Origin: Eutrophobius brisbanensis
GTDB taxonomy: Bacteria > Pseudomonadota > Gammaproteobacteria > Eutrophobiales > Eutrophobiaceae
Reading direction: 5' to 3'
DNA: 64,000 nucleotides
Assembly: GCA_038131795.1 (NCBI GenBank)
Contig: JAYPQE010000002.1
Location: 1 to 64,000, forward strand
Part shown: positions 26,325 through 35,741 of the stretch, piece by piece
Layout: every line of letters begins with the position of its first letter
Position numbering within the stretch: the first letter of the stretch is position 1
The notes under the pieces: generated by a model
The model's input: the letters and a program-made list of their open reading frames with translations, nothing else
What the model was told of the DNA's origin: nothing
Databases searched by the model: none
Made by a program: the position numbers and the translations under genes

Positions 26325-27279
26325 CATAGAAAAAATATCTACATTTGACTATGGCAAAGTCGCAGTATTAATGGGCGGGCACTCTGCTGAAAGGGAAATA
26401 TCACTGGAAACCGGTTCGGCAGTATATGACGCTCTGGTTAATTCAGGTGTTGATGCACATAAGTTTGATACCAGTAAATATTCACTTTATGACCTGGAAA
26501 AAGGGGAATTTAATCGTGCCTTCATCGCCTTACATGGAAGAGGCGGTGAGGACGGTACCATTCAGGGAGCACTACAAACACTAGGGATACCTTATACAGG
26601 AAGTGGCGTATTAGGGTCAGCTTTGAGTATGGATAAGATAAAAAGTAAATTGGTCTGGAAAGCATCTAATATTCCAACCCCCGACTTCATTTTTATCAAT
26701 AGTAAAAATGATCTTGATAAAGTCTCTGATTCATTGGGATTCCCCGTTGTTGTCAAGCCAGTTAGTGAAGGGTCCAGTGTTGGTGTATCCATAGTTAAAG
26801 ACAATAAACAGCTTTTATCTGCGTGGTATAGCGCCAGTGAAAAAGATAATCAGGTAATGGCGGAAAAATGGATTGATGGTAAAGAATATACAGCAGCAGT
26901 GTTGATGGAAAATGTTCTGCCAATGATTCAACTTAAAACACCGCACAATTTTTATGATTACGAAGCTAAATATCATTCAGATACAACAGAATATTTTTGT
27001 CCCTGCGGTCTTGACGTAGAACAGGAATCCAAATTAGCGGAATTGATGATGGAAGCTTTTATGTCCCTGTCTGCATCGGGATGGGGACGAATAGATTTTA
27101 TGATGGACAGGGAAGGAAGTCCCTGGCTAATAGAGTTAAACACTGTCCCAGGTATGACCAGTCATAGTCTGGTTCCAATGTCAGCCAGGCAGGCAGGGTA
27201 CTCATTTGAACAGTTAGTATTAATGATTCTGTATACCAGTGTCTATATAGAACGGTTCAGGGGAGTATCCCTGCAATGA
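26317..27279 (+). CDS. ddlB: D-alanine:D-alanine ligase DdlB
   Basis: Ddl makes the D-Ala-D-Ala dipeptide used by MurF and is the target of D-cycloserine. It has the ATP-grasp fold. Motifs are VLMGGHSAEREISLETG near the N-terminus, LHGRGGEDGTIQGAL, GFPVVVKPVSEGSSVGVS and the metal-binding end WLIELNTVPGMTSHSLVP. The 320-residue length is usual. It is coupled to ftsQ by a four-base overlap. Confidence 0.97.
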   Translation: MYNIEKISTFDYGKVAVLMGGHSAEREISLETGSAVYDALVNSGVDAHKFDTSKYSLYDLEKGEFNRAFIALHGRGGEDGTIQGALQTLGIPYTGSGVLGSALSMDKIKSKLVWKASNIPTPDFIFINSKNDLDKVSDSLGFPVVVKPVSEGSSVGVSIVKDNKQLLSAWYSASEKDNQVMAEKWIDGKEYTAAVLMENVLPMIQLKTPHNFYDYEAKYHSDTTEYFCPCGLDVEQESKLAELMMEAFMSLSASGWGRIDFMMDREGSPWLIELNTVPGMTSHSLVPMSARQAGYSFEQLVLMILYTSVYIERFRGVSLQ

Positions 27280-28082
27280 AAGATATGAAACATACAGAAA
27301 TACGAAAACAGAATATGAAGAAGGATGCACAGATTCCAGGCGAGACATCCGGAAAATTAATTCATGGCATATTGTTTTCAATCATTATTATTTCTTTGCT
27401 AACTGTGATTAGTTTAAAGATTCTCGATCCTATGACACTACCAATCAGGCACGTCAGTATAAATGGTGATTTTAATCATCTTTCAACAGTGCTTTTACAA
27501 GAACGTGCAAGCAAGGTAGTCAGGGGAGGGTTCTTTAATGTCAATGTGGAGAGCATTCAAAATGTTGTTAGCGAAGATCCATGGGTAAAAGATATTCTTG
27601 TCAGACGGATCTGGCCAGACCGTATTATGGTCGATATTAAAGAGCAGGAAGCAGTTGCAAAATGGAAAGATAATGCATTGCTTAACCATGATGCCATGAT
27701 CTTTTTTCCTGATATCTCAACAATTCCTGATGACCTGCCTTATCTATCGGGTCCGGATAAATACTCTGGATTGGTCCTGGATTATTTTTATCAACTCAGA
27801 AATATCATACCTGATTCATTAAACATAAAAGAATTACATTTTAGTGACAGGCGTTCATGGGAGTTAATCCTGAACAATGATTTAATACTACATTTTGGAA
27901 AAGCAGATGTAATGGATAAGGCCAGAGAATTTTTTAAATATTATCCACGTATTTCCATGAACGAAAAACGTCAAATTAATTATGTAGATTTGAGATATAC
28001 CAATGGCTTTGTAATTGGTTGGCAAATTAACGACGAAATAGAACTGAATAATGGACAGAAAGAAAATGGCAAAAAAATCTGA
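27276..28082 (+). CDS. ftsQ: Cell division protein FtsQ
   Basis: FtsQ is a bitopic septal protein that binds FtsL/FtsB and regulates septal murein synthesis. It has a cytoplasmic tail of about 30 residues, a membrane segment at about 31-48, a POTRA domain (IRHVSINGDFNHL to IKEQEAVAKW) and the FtsQ/DivIB beta domain (LELILNNDLILHFGKADVMDKAREF-like region, about 185-245). The 268-residue length is normal. Its last 17 bases overlap the preferred start of ftsA. Confidence 0.93.
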   Translation: MKDMKHTEIRKQNMKKDAQIPGETSGKLIHGILFSIIIISLLTVISLKILDPMTLPIRHVSINGDFNHLSTVLLQERASKVVRGGFFNVNVESIQNVVSEDPWVKDILVRRIWPDRIMVDIKEQEAVAKWKDNALLNHDAMIFFPDISTIPDDLPYLSGPDKYSGLVLDYFYQLRNIIPDSLNIKELHFSDRRSWELILNNDLILHFGKADVMDKAREFFKYYPRISMNEKRQINYVDLRYTNGFVIGWQINDEIELNNGQKENGKKI

Positions 28083-29301
28083 TAAAAATTTGATTGTTGG
28101 ACTGGATATTGGTACATCAAAAGTTGTTGCGATTGTTGGTGAAATGTCGCCATCAGAAGGAATTGAAGTCATTGGAATAGGGTCGTGTCAATCTCGTGGA
28201 TTGAAGAAAGGCGTCGTTGTAAATATCGAATCCACTGTCCATTCTATACAACGAGCTGTAGAAGAAGCCGAATTAATGGCAGGTTGTGAAATTCATTCTG
28301 TTTATGCAGGTATTGCTGGTAGTCATATTCGTAGCCTTAATTCACACGGAATAGTAGCTATTCGTGATAATGAAGTGACTGTGGGTGACATTGATAGAGT
28401 CATTGATGCTGCGAGAGCAGTGGCGATTCCTGCGGATCAGAGAATGTTGCATATTCTGCCTCAGGAATTTGTGATAGATAACCAGGAAGGTATTAAAGAG
28501 CCTATTGGCATGTCCGGCGTCAGGTTAGAGGCTAAAGTACATATGGTTACCGGTGCAGTCAGTGCAGCCCAGAACATTATTAAATGTGTTAGAAGGTGCG
28601 GCCTGGAAGTAGACGATATTATCCTTGAGCAATTAGCATCCAGCTACGCAGTTTTGACGGATGATGAAAAAGACCTTGGGGTCTGCATTGTTGATATTGG
28701 AGGAGGTACAACAGACCTTGCCGTTTTTACTGATGGCTCTATTCACCATACCGCTGTTATTCCCATTGCAGGTGATCAAGTTACAAATGACATAGCGGTT
28801 GCCCTTCGGACTCCAACTCAGCATGCAGAAGATATAAAGGTTAGATATGCCTGTGCATTAACCCAGTTAGCAAACCCCGATGAGACGATAGAAGTCCCTA
28901 GCGTTGGAGACAGGCCTGCCCGAAGACTGGCTAGACAGACACTGGCAGAGGTGGTGGAACCCAGATATGAAGAATTATTCACGTTGGTTCATTCTGAATT
29001 ACAACGTAGCGGTTTCGAAGACTTAATTGCGGCGGGCATTGTGCTTACTGGCGGAAGTTCAAAAATGGAGGGTGCAATTGAGCTTGCGGAAGAAATATTT
29101 CACATGCCGGTTAGAGTTGGTGCACCTCAACACATAACGGGCCTGTCTGATGTCGTAAAGAACCCTATTTATTCAACAGGTGTTGGTCTCTTGTTATTTG
29201 GTCAGCGCCAGGTCATGGAATCACATCACGGCAGGCATGCAGACGGTGGATTTAGAAGTGTATATGAAAGAATGAAAAGTTGGTTTTTAGGAAATTTTTA
29301 A
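28066..29301 (+). CDS. ftsA: Cell division protein FtsA
   Basis: FtsA is an actin-like ATPase that tethers FtsZ filaments to the membrane and recruits later division proteins. Seen are LIVGLDIGTSKVVAIVGE (phosphate 1), the 1C domain, CIVDIGGGTTDLAVF (phosphate 2), GIVLTGGSSKMEGAIELAE (adenosine motif) and a C-terminal amphipathic helix ERMKSWFLGNF that binds membrane. ATG 28066 is preferred over ATG 28051 because it places the first beta strand as in homologues. ftsZ follows after 33 bases. Confidence 0.96.
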   Translation: MAKKSDKNLIVGLDIGTSKVVAIVGEMSPSEGIEVIGIGSCQSRGLKKGVVVNIESTVHSIQRAVEEAELMAGCEIHSVYAGIAGSHIRSLNSHGIVAIRDNEVTVGDIDRVIDAARAVAIPADQRMLHILPQEFVIDNQEGIKEPIGMSGVRLEAKVHMVTGAVSAAQNIIKCVRRCGLEVDDIILEQLASSYAVLTDDEKDLGVCIVDIGGGTTDLAVFTDGSIHHTAVIPIAGDQVTNDIAVALRTPTQHAEDIKVRYACALTQLANPDETIEVPSVGDRPARRLARQTLAEVVEPRYEELFTLVHSELQRSGFEDLIAAGIVLTGGSSKMEGAIELAEEIFHMPVRVGAPQHITGLSDVVKNPIYSTGVGLLLFGQRQVMESHHGRHADGGFRSVYERMKSWFLGNF

Positions 29302-29334
29302 TATTTAACATTTAATAAACTGGAGGGTAATAAT

Positions 29335-30474
29335 ATGTTTGAACTTGTCGATGCGACCAATCAGGCAGCCATCATAAAAGTCATAGGCGTAGGTGGTGGA
29401 GGTGGTAATGCTGTTGAGCATATGTTGAAGGCAAATATAGAAGGTGTGGACTTTATTTGTGCTAATACAGATGCTCAGGCATTAAAAAATTCCACATCAA
29501 AAACAATTTTGCAATTAGGTGGTAATGTCACGAAAGGTTTAGGTGCTGGCGCAGATCCAGATTTGGGCAGGCAATCTGCGTTGGAAGACCGGGATCGCAT
29601 CATGGATGTGCTCGATGGTAGTGATATGGTATTTATTACCGCTGGAATGGGTGGTGGAACCGGTACCGGTGCTGCCCCGGTGGTTGCCCAGGTTGCAAAA
29701 GAAATGGGCATACTAACTGTCGCAGTTGTCACTCGTCCATTTACCTTTGAGGGTAAAAAACGGGCATTGGTTGCTGATAATGGGATTCAGGATCTCGGTC
29801 AATTTGTAGACTCGTTAATAACCATACCTAATGAGAAACTCATGAGTGTGTTAGGCAGAGAGGTTAGTCTGTTGAATGCCTTCGCCGCAGCAAATGATGT
29901 CTTACTGGGTGCTGTTCAGGGTATTGCACAGTTAATTACCTGTCCCGGATTAATAAATGTCGATTTTGCTGATGTGCGTACAGTGATGTCTGAAATGGGT
30001 ATGGCGATGATGGGCTCAGGTAAGGCACAGGGAGAAGACCGTGCTAAAATTGCAGCAGAGGCGGCAATATCCAGTCCATTACTGGAGGATGTCAACCTTG
30101 CAGGGGCAAAAGGTATCCTGGTTAATATTACTGCTGGCATGGATTTTGCGATAGGAGAGTTTGAGGACGTGGGTAATACCATTAAGGAATTTGCTTCAGA
30201 CAATGCAACTGTAGTTGTAGGTACAGTAATTGATCCAGAAATGAGTGGTGATCTCAGGGTGACCATCGTCGCCACAGGTCTGGGTAACACGACGCTCAAA
30301 AATGAACCATCGCGGATCAAAGTGGTGCCTGAATCTAATGTTGCAGTTGATTACAGGGAATTTGACCGGCCTACGGTAATCCGTAATCAGGATGTAGAGC
30401 CAAGTCTGGCAAAGGATGAACAGGATCCTGATTATCTTGATATTCCTGCATTCTTAAGACGTCAGGCAGATTAA
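29335..30474 (+). CDS. ftsZ: Cell division protein FtsZ
   Basis: FtsZ is the tubulin-like GTPase that forms the division ring. Seen are GVGGGGGNAVEHML, ICANTDAQAL, the tubulin signature GGGTGTGAAPVVA (about residues 106-118), the T7-loop region NVDFADVRTVM and, after a variable linker, the conserved tail DYLDIPAFLRRQAD that binds FtsA and ZapD. A strong GGAGG at 29322-29326 fits the high expression expected of FtsZ. It ends the 16-gene division and wall cluster. Confidence 0.98.
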   Translation: MFELVDATNQAAIIKVIGVGGGGGNAVEHMLKANIEGVDFICANTDAQALKNSTSKTILQLGGNVTKGLGAGADPDLGRQSALEDRDRIMDVLDGSDMVFITAGMGGGTGTGAAPVVAQVAKEMGILTVAVVTRPFTFEGKKRALVADNGIQDLGQFVDSLITIPNEKLMSVLGREVSLLNAFAAANDVLLGAVQGIAQLITCPGLINVDFADVRTVMSEMGMAMMGSGKAQGEDRAKIAAEAAISSPLLEDVNLAGAKGILVNITAGMDFAIGEFEDVGNTIKEFASDNATVVVGTVIDPEMSGDLRVTIVATGLGNTTLKNEPSRIKVVPESNVAVDYREFDRPTVIRNQDVEPSLAKDEQDPDYLDIPAFLRRQAD

Positions 30475-30492
30475 AAGTGATTGAGATTCAAC

Positions 30493-30521
30493 TTGACAGT
30501 GACAATGATAGGTCGTAAAAA
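30493..30521 (+). promoter_or_regulatory. Candidate promoter for lpxC
   Basis: A perfect TTGACA (30493-30498) is followed 17 bases later by TAAAAA (30516-30521) in the 80-base gap between ftsZ and lpxC. The -35 is strong and the -10 poor. It would give lpxC a start independent of the dcw operon. Confidence 0.45.
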
Positions 30522-30554
30522 GCATCTTTTGTTCGGCCTTCAAACGTATATTTT

Positions 30555-31475
30555 ATGATTAAGCAAAGAACTTTAAAAAATGTTATTCGCGCATCCGGTG
30601 TTGGACTGCATACGGGTAAAAAGGTTTTTTTAACCTTACGACCAGCACCGGTGAATCATGGAATTATATTTAGGCGCGTCGATCTGGAGCCTGCTGTTGA
30701 CATTAAAGCCAGCCCGGATTGTGTGGGGTATACCACCTTGTCTACAAGTCTTGTGCAAGATAACGTCGATATAACCACTGTTGAACATTTATTATCTGCA
30801 TTTGCCGGATTCGGAATTGATAATGCAATTGTTGATCTTAATGCTGAAGAAGTCCCTATCATGGATGGTAGTGCAGGCCCATTTGTATTTCTAATACAAT
30901 CTGCCGGCGTGATTGAACAAAATAGTCCGAAAAAATTCCTGAAGATAAAAAAGAAAATTGAAATATCGGACGGTGATAAATGGGCAAAATTTGAACCATT
31001 CTCAGGATTTAAAGTGGGTTTCACTATAGCGTTTGATCATCCTGTCTTTAATGAAAAAAATTGTCGTGCTGAAATAGACTTTTCCACGACTTCCTATGTG
31101 AGAGAAGTCAGCAGGGCCAGGACTTTCGGGTTTATGAGAGAAGTGGAAAAGTTAAGACAGCAAAAATTGATTCTCGGCGGTACCCTGGACAATGCCATTG
31201 TGGTGGACGATTTCAGGGTTATTAATGAAGATGGCCTACGTTACCAGGATGAATGTGTGAAGCATAAAATACTTGATGCGATTGGTGATTTATACCTATT
31301 GGGATATAGTCTGATAGGTGCTTTCACCGGGTATAAATCTGGTCATGAATTAAACAACAGATTACTTAAAAAACTTTTAGAAAGCACCGATTCCTGGGAG
31401 CTAGTGGAATTCGATTCAGAAACAGAATTACCCCTTTCCTTTATTCAACCCGTCAATCTCGCTGAGACCGGTTGA
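30555..31475 (+). CDS. lpxC: UDP-3-O-acyl-N-acetylglucosamine deacetylase LpxC
   Basis: LpxC is the zinc amidase for the committed step of lipid A synthesis. Seen are KQRTLKNVIRASGVGLHTG at the start, TTVEHLLSAFAGFGIDNA with the first zinc His, EVPIMDGSAGPFVFLI, ARTFGFMREVEKLR and the HKILDAIGDLYLLG segment holding the other zinc His and the Asp ligand. The 306-residue length is normal. Its last 23 bases overlap the end of the convergent dciA gene. Confidence 0.97.
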   Translation: MIKQRTLKNVIRASGVGLHTGKKVFLTLRPAPVNHGIIFRRVDLEPAVDIKASPDCVGYTTLSTSLVQDNVDITTVEHLLSAFAGFGIDNAIVDLNAEEVPIMDGSAGPFVFLIQSAGVIEQNSPKKFLKIKKKIEISDGDKWAKFEPFSGFKVGFTIAFDHPVFNEKNCRAEIDFSTTSYVREVSRARTFGFMREVEKLRQQKLILGGTLDNAIVVDDFRVINEDGLRYQDECVKHKILDAIGDLYLLGYSLIGAFTGYKSGHELNNRLLKKLLESTDSWELVEFDSETELPLSFIQPVNLAETG

Positions 31476-31917
31476 CAGGTCCATGTTTGGACAGCCTTAA
31501 AAACGCCGCTTTCAGTTCGGCATCCCCCATATTCTTAGCCATTTCTTCGAGATATTTGCTAGTTTTTCCGCTTATTTCGGCAATTTCTGCGGTTTCTTCC
31601 TGCTGAATTAGTGCTGGATTGACCTTAATCCGAATAGTATTTATTTGTGGAAATTCTGTATAATTTTTAATAATATCAATAAGTTGCCCGGTTCTAAAAC
31701 GTAGTTTTGCAGCCCAGGCGGGGCTGTCAGTATAGAGTATTAATGCATCTTGGCTTACACTTGCCAGATAAATATGATCGGACTCCGGTGGATTTATGTG
31801 AGATCGGATAACCGACTGAAGTTTTAACAGGGAAAATGAGCGTGAAATAACCCTCGAGATTTCGGGGCCATGTTTTAAGATTGCGTTTATATTAACCACC
31901 TTATTCAATGGATCCAT
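31453..31917 (-). CDS. dciA: DUF721 protein, DciA-type helicase operator
   Basis: DciA loads the replicative helicase DnaB in most bacteria that lack DnaC. This 154-residue protein has the DUF721 fold: residues about 8-95, with the LYTDSPAWAAKLRFRTGQLI segment as its recognisable core, followed by IRIKVNPAL. The C-terminal 45 residues look helical and Lys-rich. Position between lpxC and secA is the same as the Pseudomonas DUF721 gene. The gene converges on lpxC and shares 23 bases with its coding end. The helicase-loading role is inferred from the family and synteny. Confidence 0.75.
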   Translation of the reverse strand: MDPLNKVVNINAILKHGPEISRVISRSFSLLKLQSVIRSHINPPESDHIYLASVSQDALILYTDSPAWAAKLRFRTGQLIDIIKNYTEFPQINTIRIKVNPALIQQEETAEIAEISGKTSKYLEEMAKNMGDAELKAAFLRLSKHGPVNRSQRD

Positions 31918-31928
31918 GACAGGTAGTG

Positions 31929-31934
31929 TATAAT
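31929..31934 (+). promoter_or_regulatory. Possible -10 element upstream of the M23 peptidase gene
   Basis: TATAAT occurs 20 bases before the ATG in the 36-base divergent gap with dciA. No clear -35 is visible at the right distance, so this stays tentative. Confidence 0.3.
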
Positions 31935-31953
31935 TTCCTGTAGAAAAATAATA

Positions 31954-32886
31954 ATGAATATAATACTAATTTCAAAAAGCAGCCAGAAAAGCTTCAAGAT
32001 TAATTTGAGGCCCGTTGTGTTCTATTCTCTGGCGGCAATCCTGATAACATCGGTTATGTTAATCTATAAGGCAGGATTTAATCATGCCCAAAGTATCTCA
32101 AATGACATTGTACATAGTGCCCGTACCGAGACTCACTCGATTTGGCAGCAAGAGTTGCAACAGCAGCAAAATACATTAAATGAACTTCAAAACACGACTG
32201 AAAAATCATTGGATGCGATGGCAGGCCGGTTAAGTATATTGCAGGGGTATGTGATGCGCCTCGATGCGCTGGGTTCCAGGCTTGCTACCATGGCAAATCT
32301 TGATGATATTGAGTTCGGTGTAGAAAATCCGCCAGGAATTGGTGGGCCGGTTGATTCCATGATTAGTGATCAGGTATCACTTTCAGATCTCATTCAATCA
32401 TTTAATAATCTTGAGAAAACACTACAGGACCGATCTGACAAACTAACTGCAATGGAATCAATGTTAATCAATCGTAATTTGCAGGAACAAACCTCACCTG
32501 GGGGTAAACCATCTCTAGGTGGATATCTGTCTTCATTGTTTGGATATCGAACAGATCCCATGTCCGGTAAAAAGGAGTTTCATGAGGGGCTGGACTTTGC
32601 CGGAAGAAAAGGAACCCCTGTGGTAGCAGTTGCTGCAGGAATTGTTACCTGGTCCGGAGTTCGGTATGGATATGGAAATATGATTGAAGTGAGTCATGGC
32701 AATGGATATTTGACCAGATATGCACATAACAATAAAAATCTGGTTGCAGTTGGTGAAAAAGTTGAACGAGGAGAAGTGATTGCGACAATGGGTAATACAG
32801 GTCGAAGTACCGGGACACATCTCCATTTTGAGGTGATATACAATGGTAAACATGTTGATCCTAAAAAATATCTATCCGTAAACTAG
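31954..32886 (+). CDS. M23-family (LytM domain) metallopeptidase, membrane anchored
   Basis: This is a probable murein endopeptidase or an activator of amidases in the periplasm. One membrane segment (about residues 24-42) is followed by a coiled coil (about 60-105) and a C-terminal LytM domain (about 205-308). The zinc site looks complete: His and Asp in FHEGLDFAGRKG and the HLH of GTHLHFEVIYNG. Intact ligands suggest activity, unlike EnvC or NlpD. The gene between dciA and secA in Pseudomonas is of the same family. In E. coli the secA neighbour is secM instead. The exact bond cut is unknown. Confidence 0.88.
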   Translation: MNIILISKSSQKSFKINLRPVVFYSLAAILITSVMLIYKAGFNHAQSISNDIVHSARTETHSIWQQELQQQQNTLNELQNTTEKSLDAMAGRLSILQGYVMRLDALGSRLATMANLDDIEFGVENPPGIGGPVDSMISDQVSLSDLIQSFNNLEKTLQDRSDKLTAMESMLINRNLQEQTSPGGKPSLGGYLSSLFGYRTDPMSGKKEFHEGLDFAGRKGTPVVAVAAGIVTWSGVRYGYGNMIEVSHGNGYLTRYAHNNKNLVAVGEKVERGEVIATMGNTGRSTGTHLHFEVIYNGKHVDPKKYLSVN

Positions 32887-33022
32887 TTATTGATTTCTTT
32901 ATTCATCTCTTTATTAGTTATCTGTCAGGCGACGTACACTCAAATATATTTTTATTGGATTCTCATGAATGATATCTCTCTCATTCTTATCTAGAAACTC
33001 AACAAACGAATAGAATAAATTG

Positions 33023-35719
33023 ATGTTTAGAAAAATATTTACCTCTATATTTGGAAGCAGAAATGACCGCGTAATAAGGCAGTATCAAAAAACTGTCATC
33101 AAAATAAATGCATTGGAAGAAGAGTATGCCAAGTTGGATGCGTCCAGCTTTCCAGATAAAACTGCTGATTTTAAGCAAAGATTATCCAAGGGAGAGTCGC
33201 TTGATGATTTATTACCTGAGGCCTTTGCGCTGGTAAGAGAGGCCAGTAAAAGGACATTAGGTATGCGTCATTTTGATGTACAGCTGGTAGGCGGCATGGT
33301 CCTTCATAGTGGAAAAATCTCAGAAATGCGAACGGGTGAAGGTAAAACACTGGTAGCCACACTTCCGGCCTATTTAAATGCACTTGCAGGCCAGGGTGTT
33401 CACATAATAACCGTTAATGATTATCTTGCCCGACGCGATGCAGAGTGGATGGGTAATATATATGAGCTATTAGGGCTTAAAACCGGCATTATCGTATCGG
33501 GACTGTCGAGGGAAGAAAGGACAGAGGCCTATTCTGCAGATATTACCTATGGGACTAATAATGAATTTGGCTTTGATTATCTACGCGATAATATGGCCTT
33601 TAGAAAAGAGGACCGTGTTCAGGGGGCATTAAATTTTGCAATTGTTGATGAAGTGGATTCCATCCTGATTGATGAGGCCAGAACACCTCTTATAATTTCC
33701 GGAGTAGTGGATGACAGATCTGAGCTATATGTTGCAATCAATAAAGTGATTCCAAAGTTAGTGAAATCCGAAACCGAGGATGCGGAAGGCGATTACACTA
33801 TCGATGAAAAAACAAAGCAGGCATTCCTGACCGAAAAAGGTCATGACCATATTGAAGAAATACTTACCAGGGATGGCATAATTAAGGAGGGTCAAAGTTT
33901 ATATGATCCCGCTAATATTCCGGTTTTGCACCATTTAAATGCAGCATTACGAGCGCACGCACTGTTTCATAAAGACATAGAATACATTGTAAAAGACAAT
34001 GAAGTAGTCATTGTTGATGAATTTACCGGTCGTACCATGCCAGGACGTCGATGGTCAGATGGATTGCATCAAGCGATTGAAGCCAAAGAGGGCGTGACAA
34101 TACAAAACGAAAATCAAACTCTGGCAACCATTACCTATCAGAATTATTTCAGATTATATAACAAGCTTTCAGGGATGACGGGAACGGCAGATACAGAAGC
34201 ATATGAATTTCAACAGATTTATGGATTGGAAGTAATTGTGGTTCCGACTCATATGGAAATGATTAGAGATGATCAGGCAGATGTTATTTTTCTCACAGCT
34301 AAGGAAAAATTTGATGCCATTATTGATGATATATCTGACTGTGTTACAAGAGGACAGCCAGTTCTGGTTGGAACAACTTCTATTGAAGTGTCCGAGTATC
34401 TTTCCAAGCTGTTAAATGGAAAAAATATTAAACATCAGGTACTTAATGCAAAATACCATGAAAAAGAAGCTGAGATTATCATGCAGGCAGGTATGCCGGG
34501 TAAGGTGACTATTGCAACCAATATGGCCGGTAGAGGTACAGATATAGTGTTAGGTGGAAACCTGGAAGGCAAACTTGGCGACACTGAAAGTCAGGACGAA
34601 GCCAGTCTGAAAACCATAAAAAATGATTGGCAAAAATTACATGATGATGTAATTGATGCCGGTGGGCTGAGGGTCATCGGGACAGAACGTCATGAGTCCC
34701 GTAGGATAGATAATCAGCTCAGAGGGAGATCAGGTCGTCAGGGTGATCCGGGGTCCAGCCGTTTTTATCTATCTCTCGAAGATAATCTTATGCGTATTTT
34801 TGCGTCAGAACGCGTTTCTGCGATTATGCAACGACTTGGAATGCAAGATGGAGAAGCCATTGAATCTAACCTGGTTAGTAAAGCAATAGAAAACGCCCAA
34901 CGAAAAGTAGAAGCACATAATTTTGATATACGGAAACATTTACTTGAGTATGATGATGTTGCAAACGACCAGCGTAAAGTAATTTATGAATGGAGAAATG
35001 ATCTGCTTGATGTAGACGATATATCTGAAGACGTCAAAAATATGCGTTTAGATATCGTTAATGACTTAATGGAATTTTATATTCCTACTGGTAGTTTTGA
35101 TGAGACCTGGGATGTAAATGGTTTGTCAGATGCGATAGAACATGAGTTTAATGTTCGGTTGGAAATAGCGAATTGGATCGAGCAAGATCAATCATTACAT
35201 GAAGAGCCTCTTAAGGAAAGAATTGAACAAGAGATTGAAGCCTTTATGAAAGAAAGGCAAACAAATATACCTCAGGATTTGATGAGAAGAATAGAAAAAG
35301 ATTTCATGCTGGACGTCCTTGACAGGCACTGGAAAGAACATCTTGTCGCAATGGACCATTTGAGACAAAGTATTGGATTGAGAAGTTACGCTGCTAAAAA
35401 TCCAAAACAGGAATATAAACGTGAGGCATTTTCCATGTTCCAGGAAATGCTTGAGAATATAAAGAAAGAGGTGGTTGGAATACTATCAAAGGTTCAATTG
35501 CGAGCAGAGCAGGATGTAGATGCTATCCACCATGAACCAAAGCAGAAAATGCAATATAGCCATCCGGCGGCACCAAGTGCACTTTCAAATAATGAGGCTG
35601 CTGAAGAAAAGCAGGCAAATACACCATTTGTAAGAGAAGATAGAAAGATAGGAAGAAATGAACCATGTCCATGTGGTTCCGGGAAAAAGTACAAGCAGTG
35701 TCACGGACGTTTATCCTGA
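33023..35719 (+). CDS. secA: Protein translocase ATPase SecA
   Basis: SecA is the motor that drives preproteins through SecYEG. Seen are MRTGEGKTL (Walker A, about residue 102), DEVDSILIDEARTPLIISG (Walker B), the preprotein cross-linking domain, ATNMAGRGTDIVLGGN, ERHESRRIDNQLRGRSGRQGD as motif VI, and the zinc-binding tail NEPCPCGSGKKYKQCHG that binds SecB and lipids. ATG 33023 is used rather than the TTG one codon upstream, as MFRKIF is the expected start. The 133-base leader holds no SecM-like reading frame, only an 18-base inverted repeat (GAATGA and TCATTC around six bases). Confidence 0.98.
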   Translation: MFRKIFTSIFGSRNDRVIRQYQKTVIKINALEEEYAKLDASSFPDKTADFKQRLSKGESLDDLLPEAFALVREASKRTLGMRHFDVQLVGGMVLHSGKISEMRTGEGKTLVATLPAYLNALAGQGVHIITVNDYLARRDAEWMGNIYELLGLKTGIIVSGLSREERTEAYSADITYGTNNEFGFDYLRDNMAFRKEDRVQGALNFAIVDEVDSILIDEARTPLIISGVVDDRSELYVAINKVIPKLVKSETEDAEGDYTIDEKTKQAFLTEKGHDHIEEILTRDGIIKEGQSLYDPANIPVLHHLNAALRAHALFHKDIEYIVKDNEVVIVDEFTGRTMPGRRWSDGLHQAIEAKEGVTIQNENQTLATITYQNYFRLYNKLSGMTGTADTEAYEFQQIYGLEVIVVPTHMEMIRDDQADVIFLTAKEKFDAIIDDISDCVTRGQPVLVGTTSIEVSEYLSKLLNGKNIKHQVLNAKYHEKEAEIIMQAGMPGKVTIATNMAGRGTDIVLGGNLEGKLGDTESQDEASLKTIKNDWQKLHDDVIDAGGLRVIGTERHESRRIDNQLRGRSGRQGDPGSSRFYLSLEDNLMRIFASERVSAIMQRLGMQDGEAIESNLVSKAIENAQRKVEAHNFDIRKHLLEYDDVANDQRKVIYEWRNDLLDVDDISEDVKNMRLDIVNDLMEFYIPTGSFDETWDVNGLSDAIEHEFNVRLEIANWIEQDQSLHEEPLKERIEQEIEAFMKERQTNIPQDLMRRIEKDFMLDVLDRHWKEHLVAMDHLRQSIGLRSYAAKNPKQEYKREAFSMFQEMLENIKKEVVGILSKVQLRAEQDVDAIHHEPKQKMQYSHPAAPSALSNNEAAEEKQANTPFVREDRKIGRNEPCPCGSGKKYKQCHGRLS

Positions 35720-35741
35720 ATTACAGTAGTAGACAATAATC

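Noticed and set aside
32887..33022. Possible secM-like regulatory peptide before secA
   Set aside because: The gap is only 136 bases, with no start-plus-frame of useful length and no arrest-like motif. It has only a small inverted repeat (GAATGA, six bases, TCATTC) at 32967-32984, too weak to interpret.
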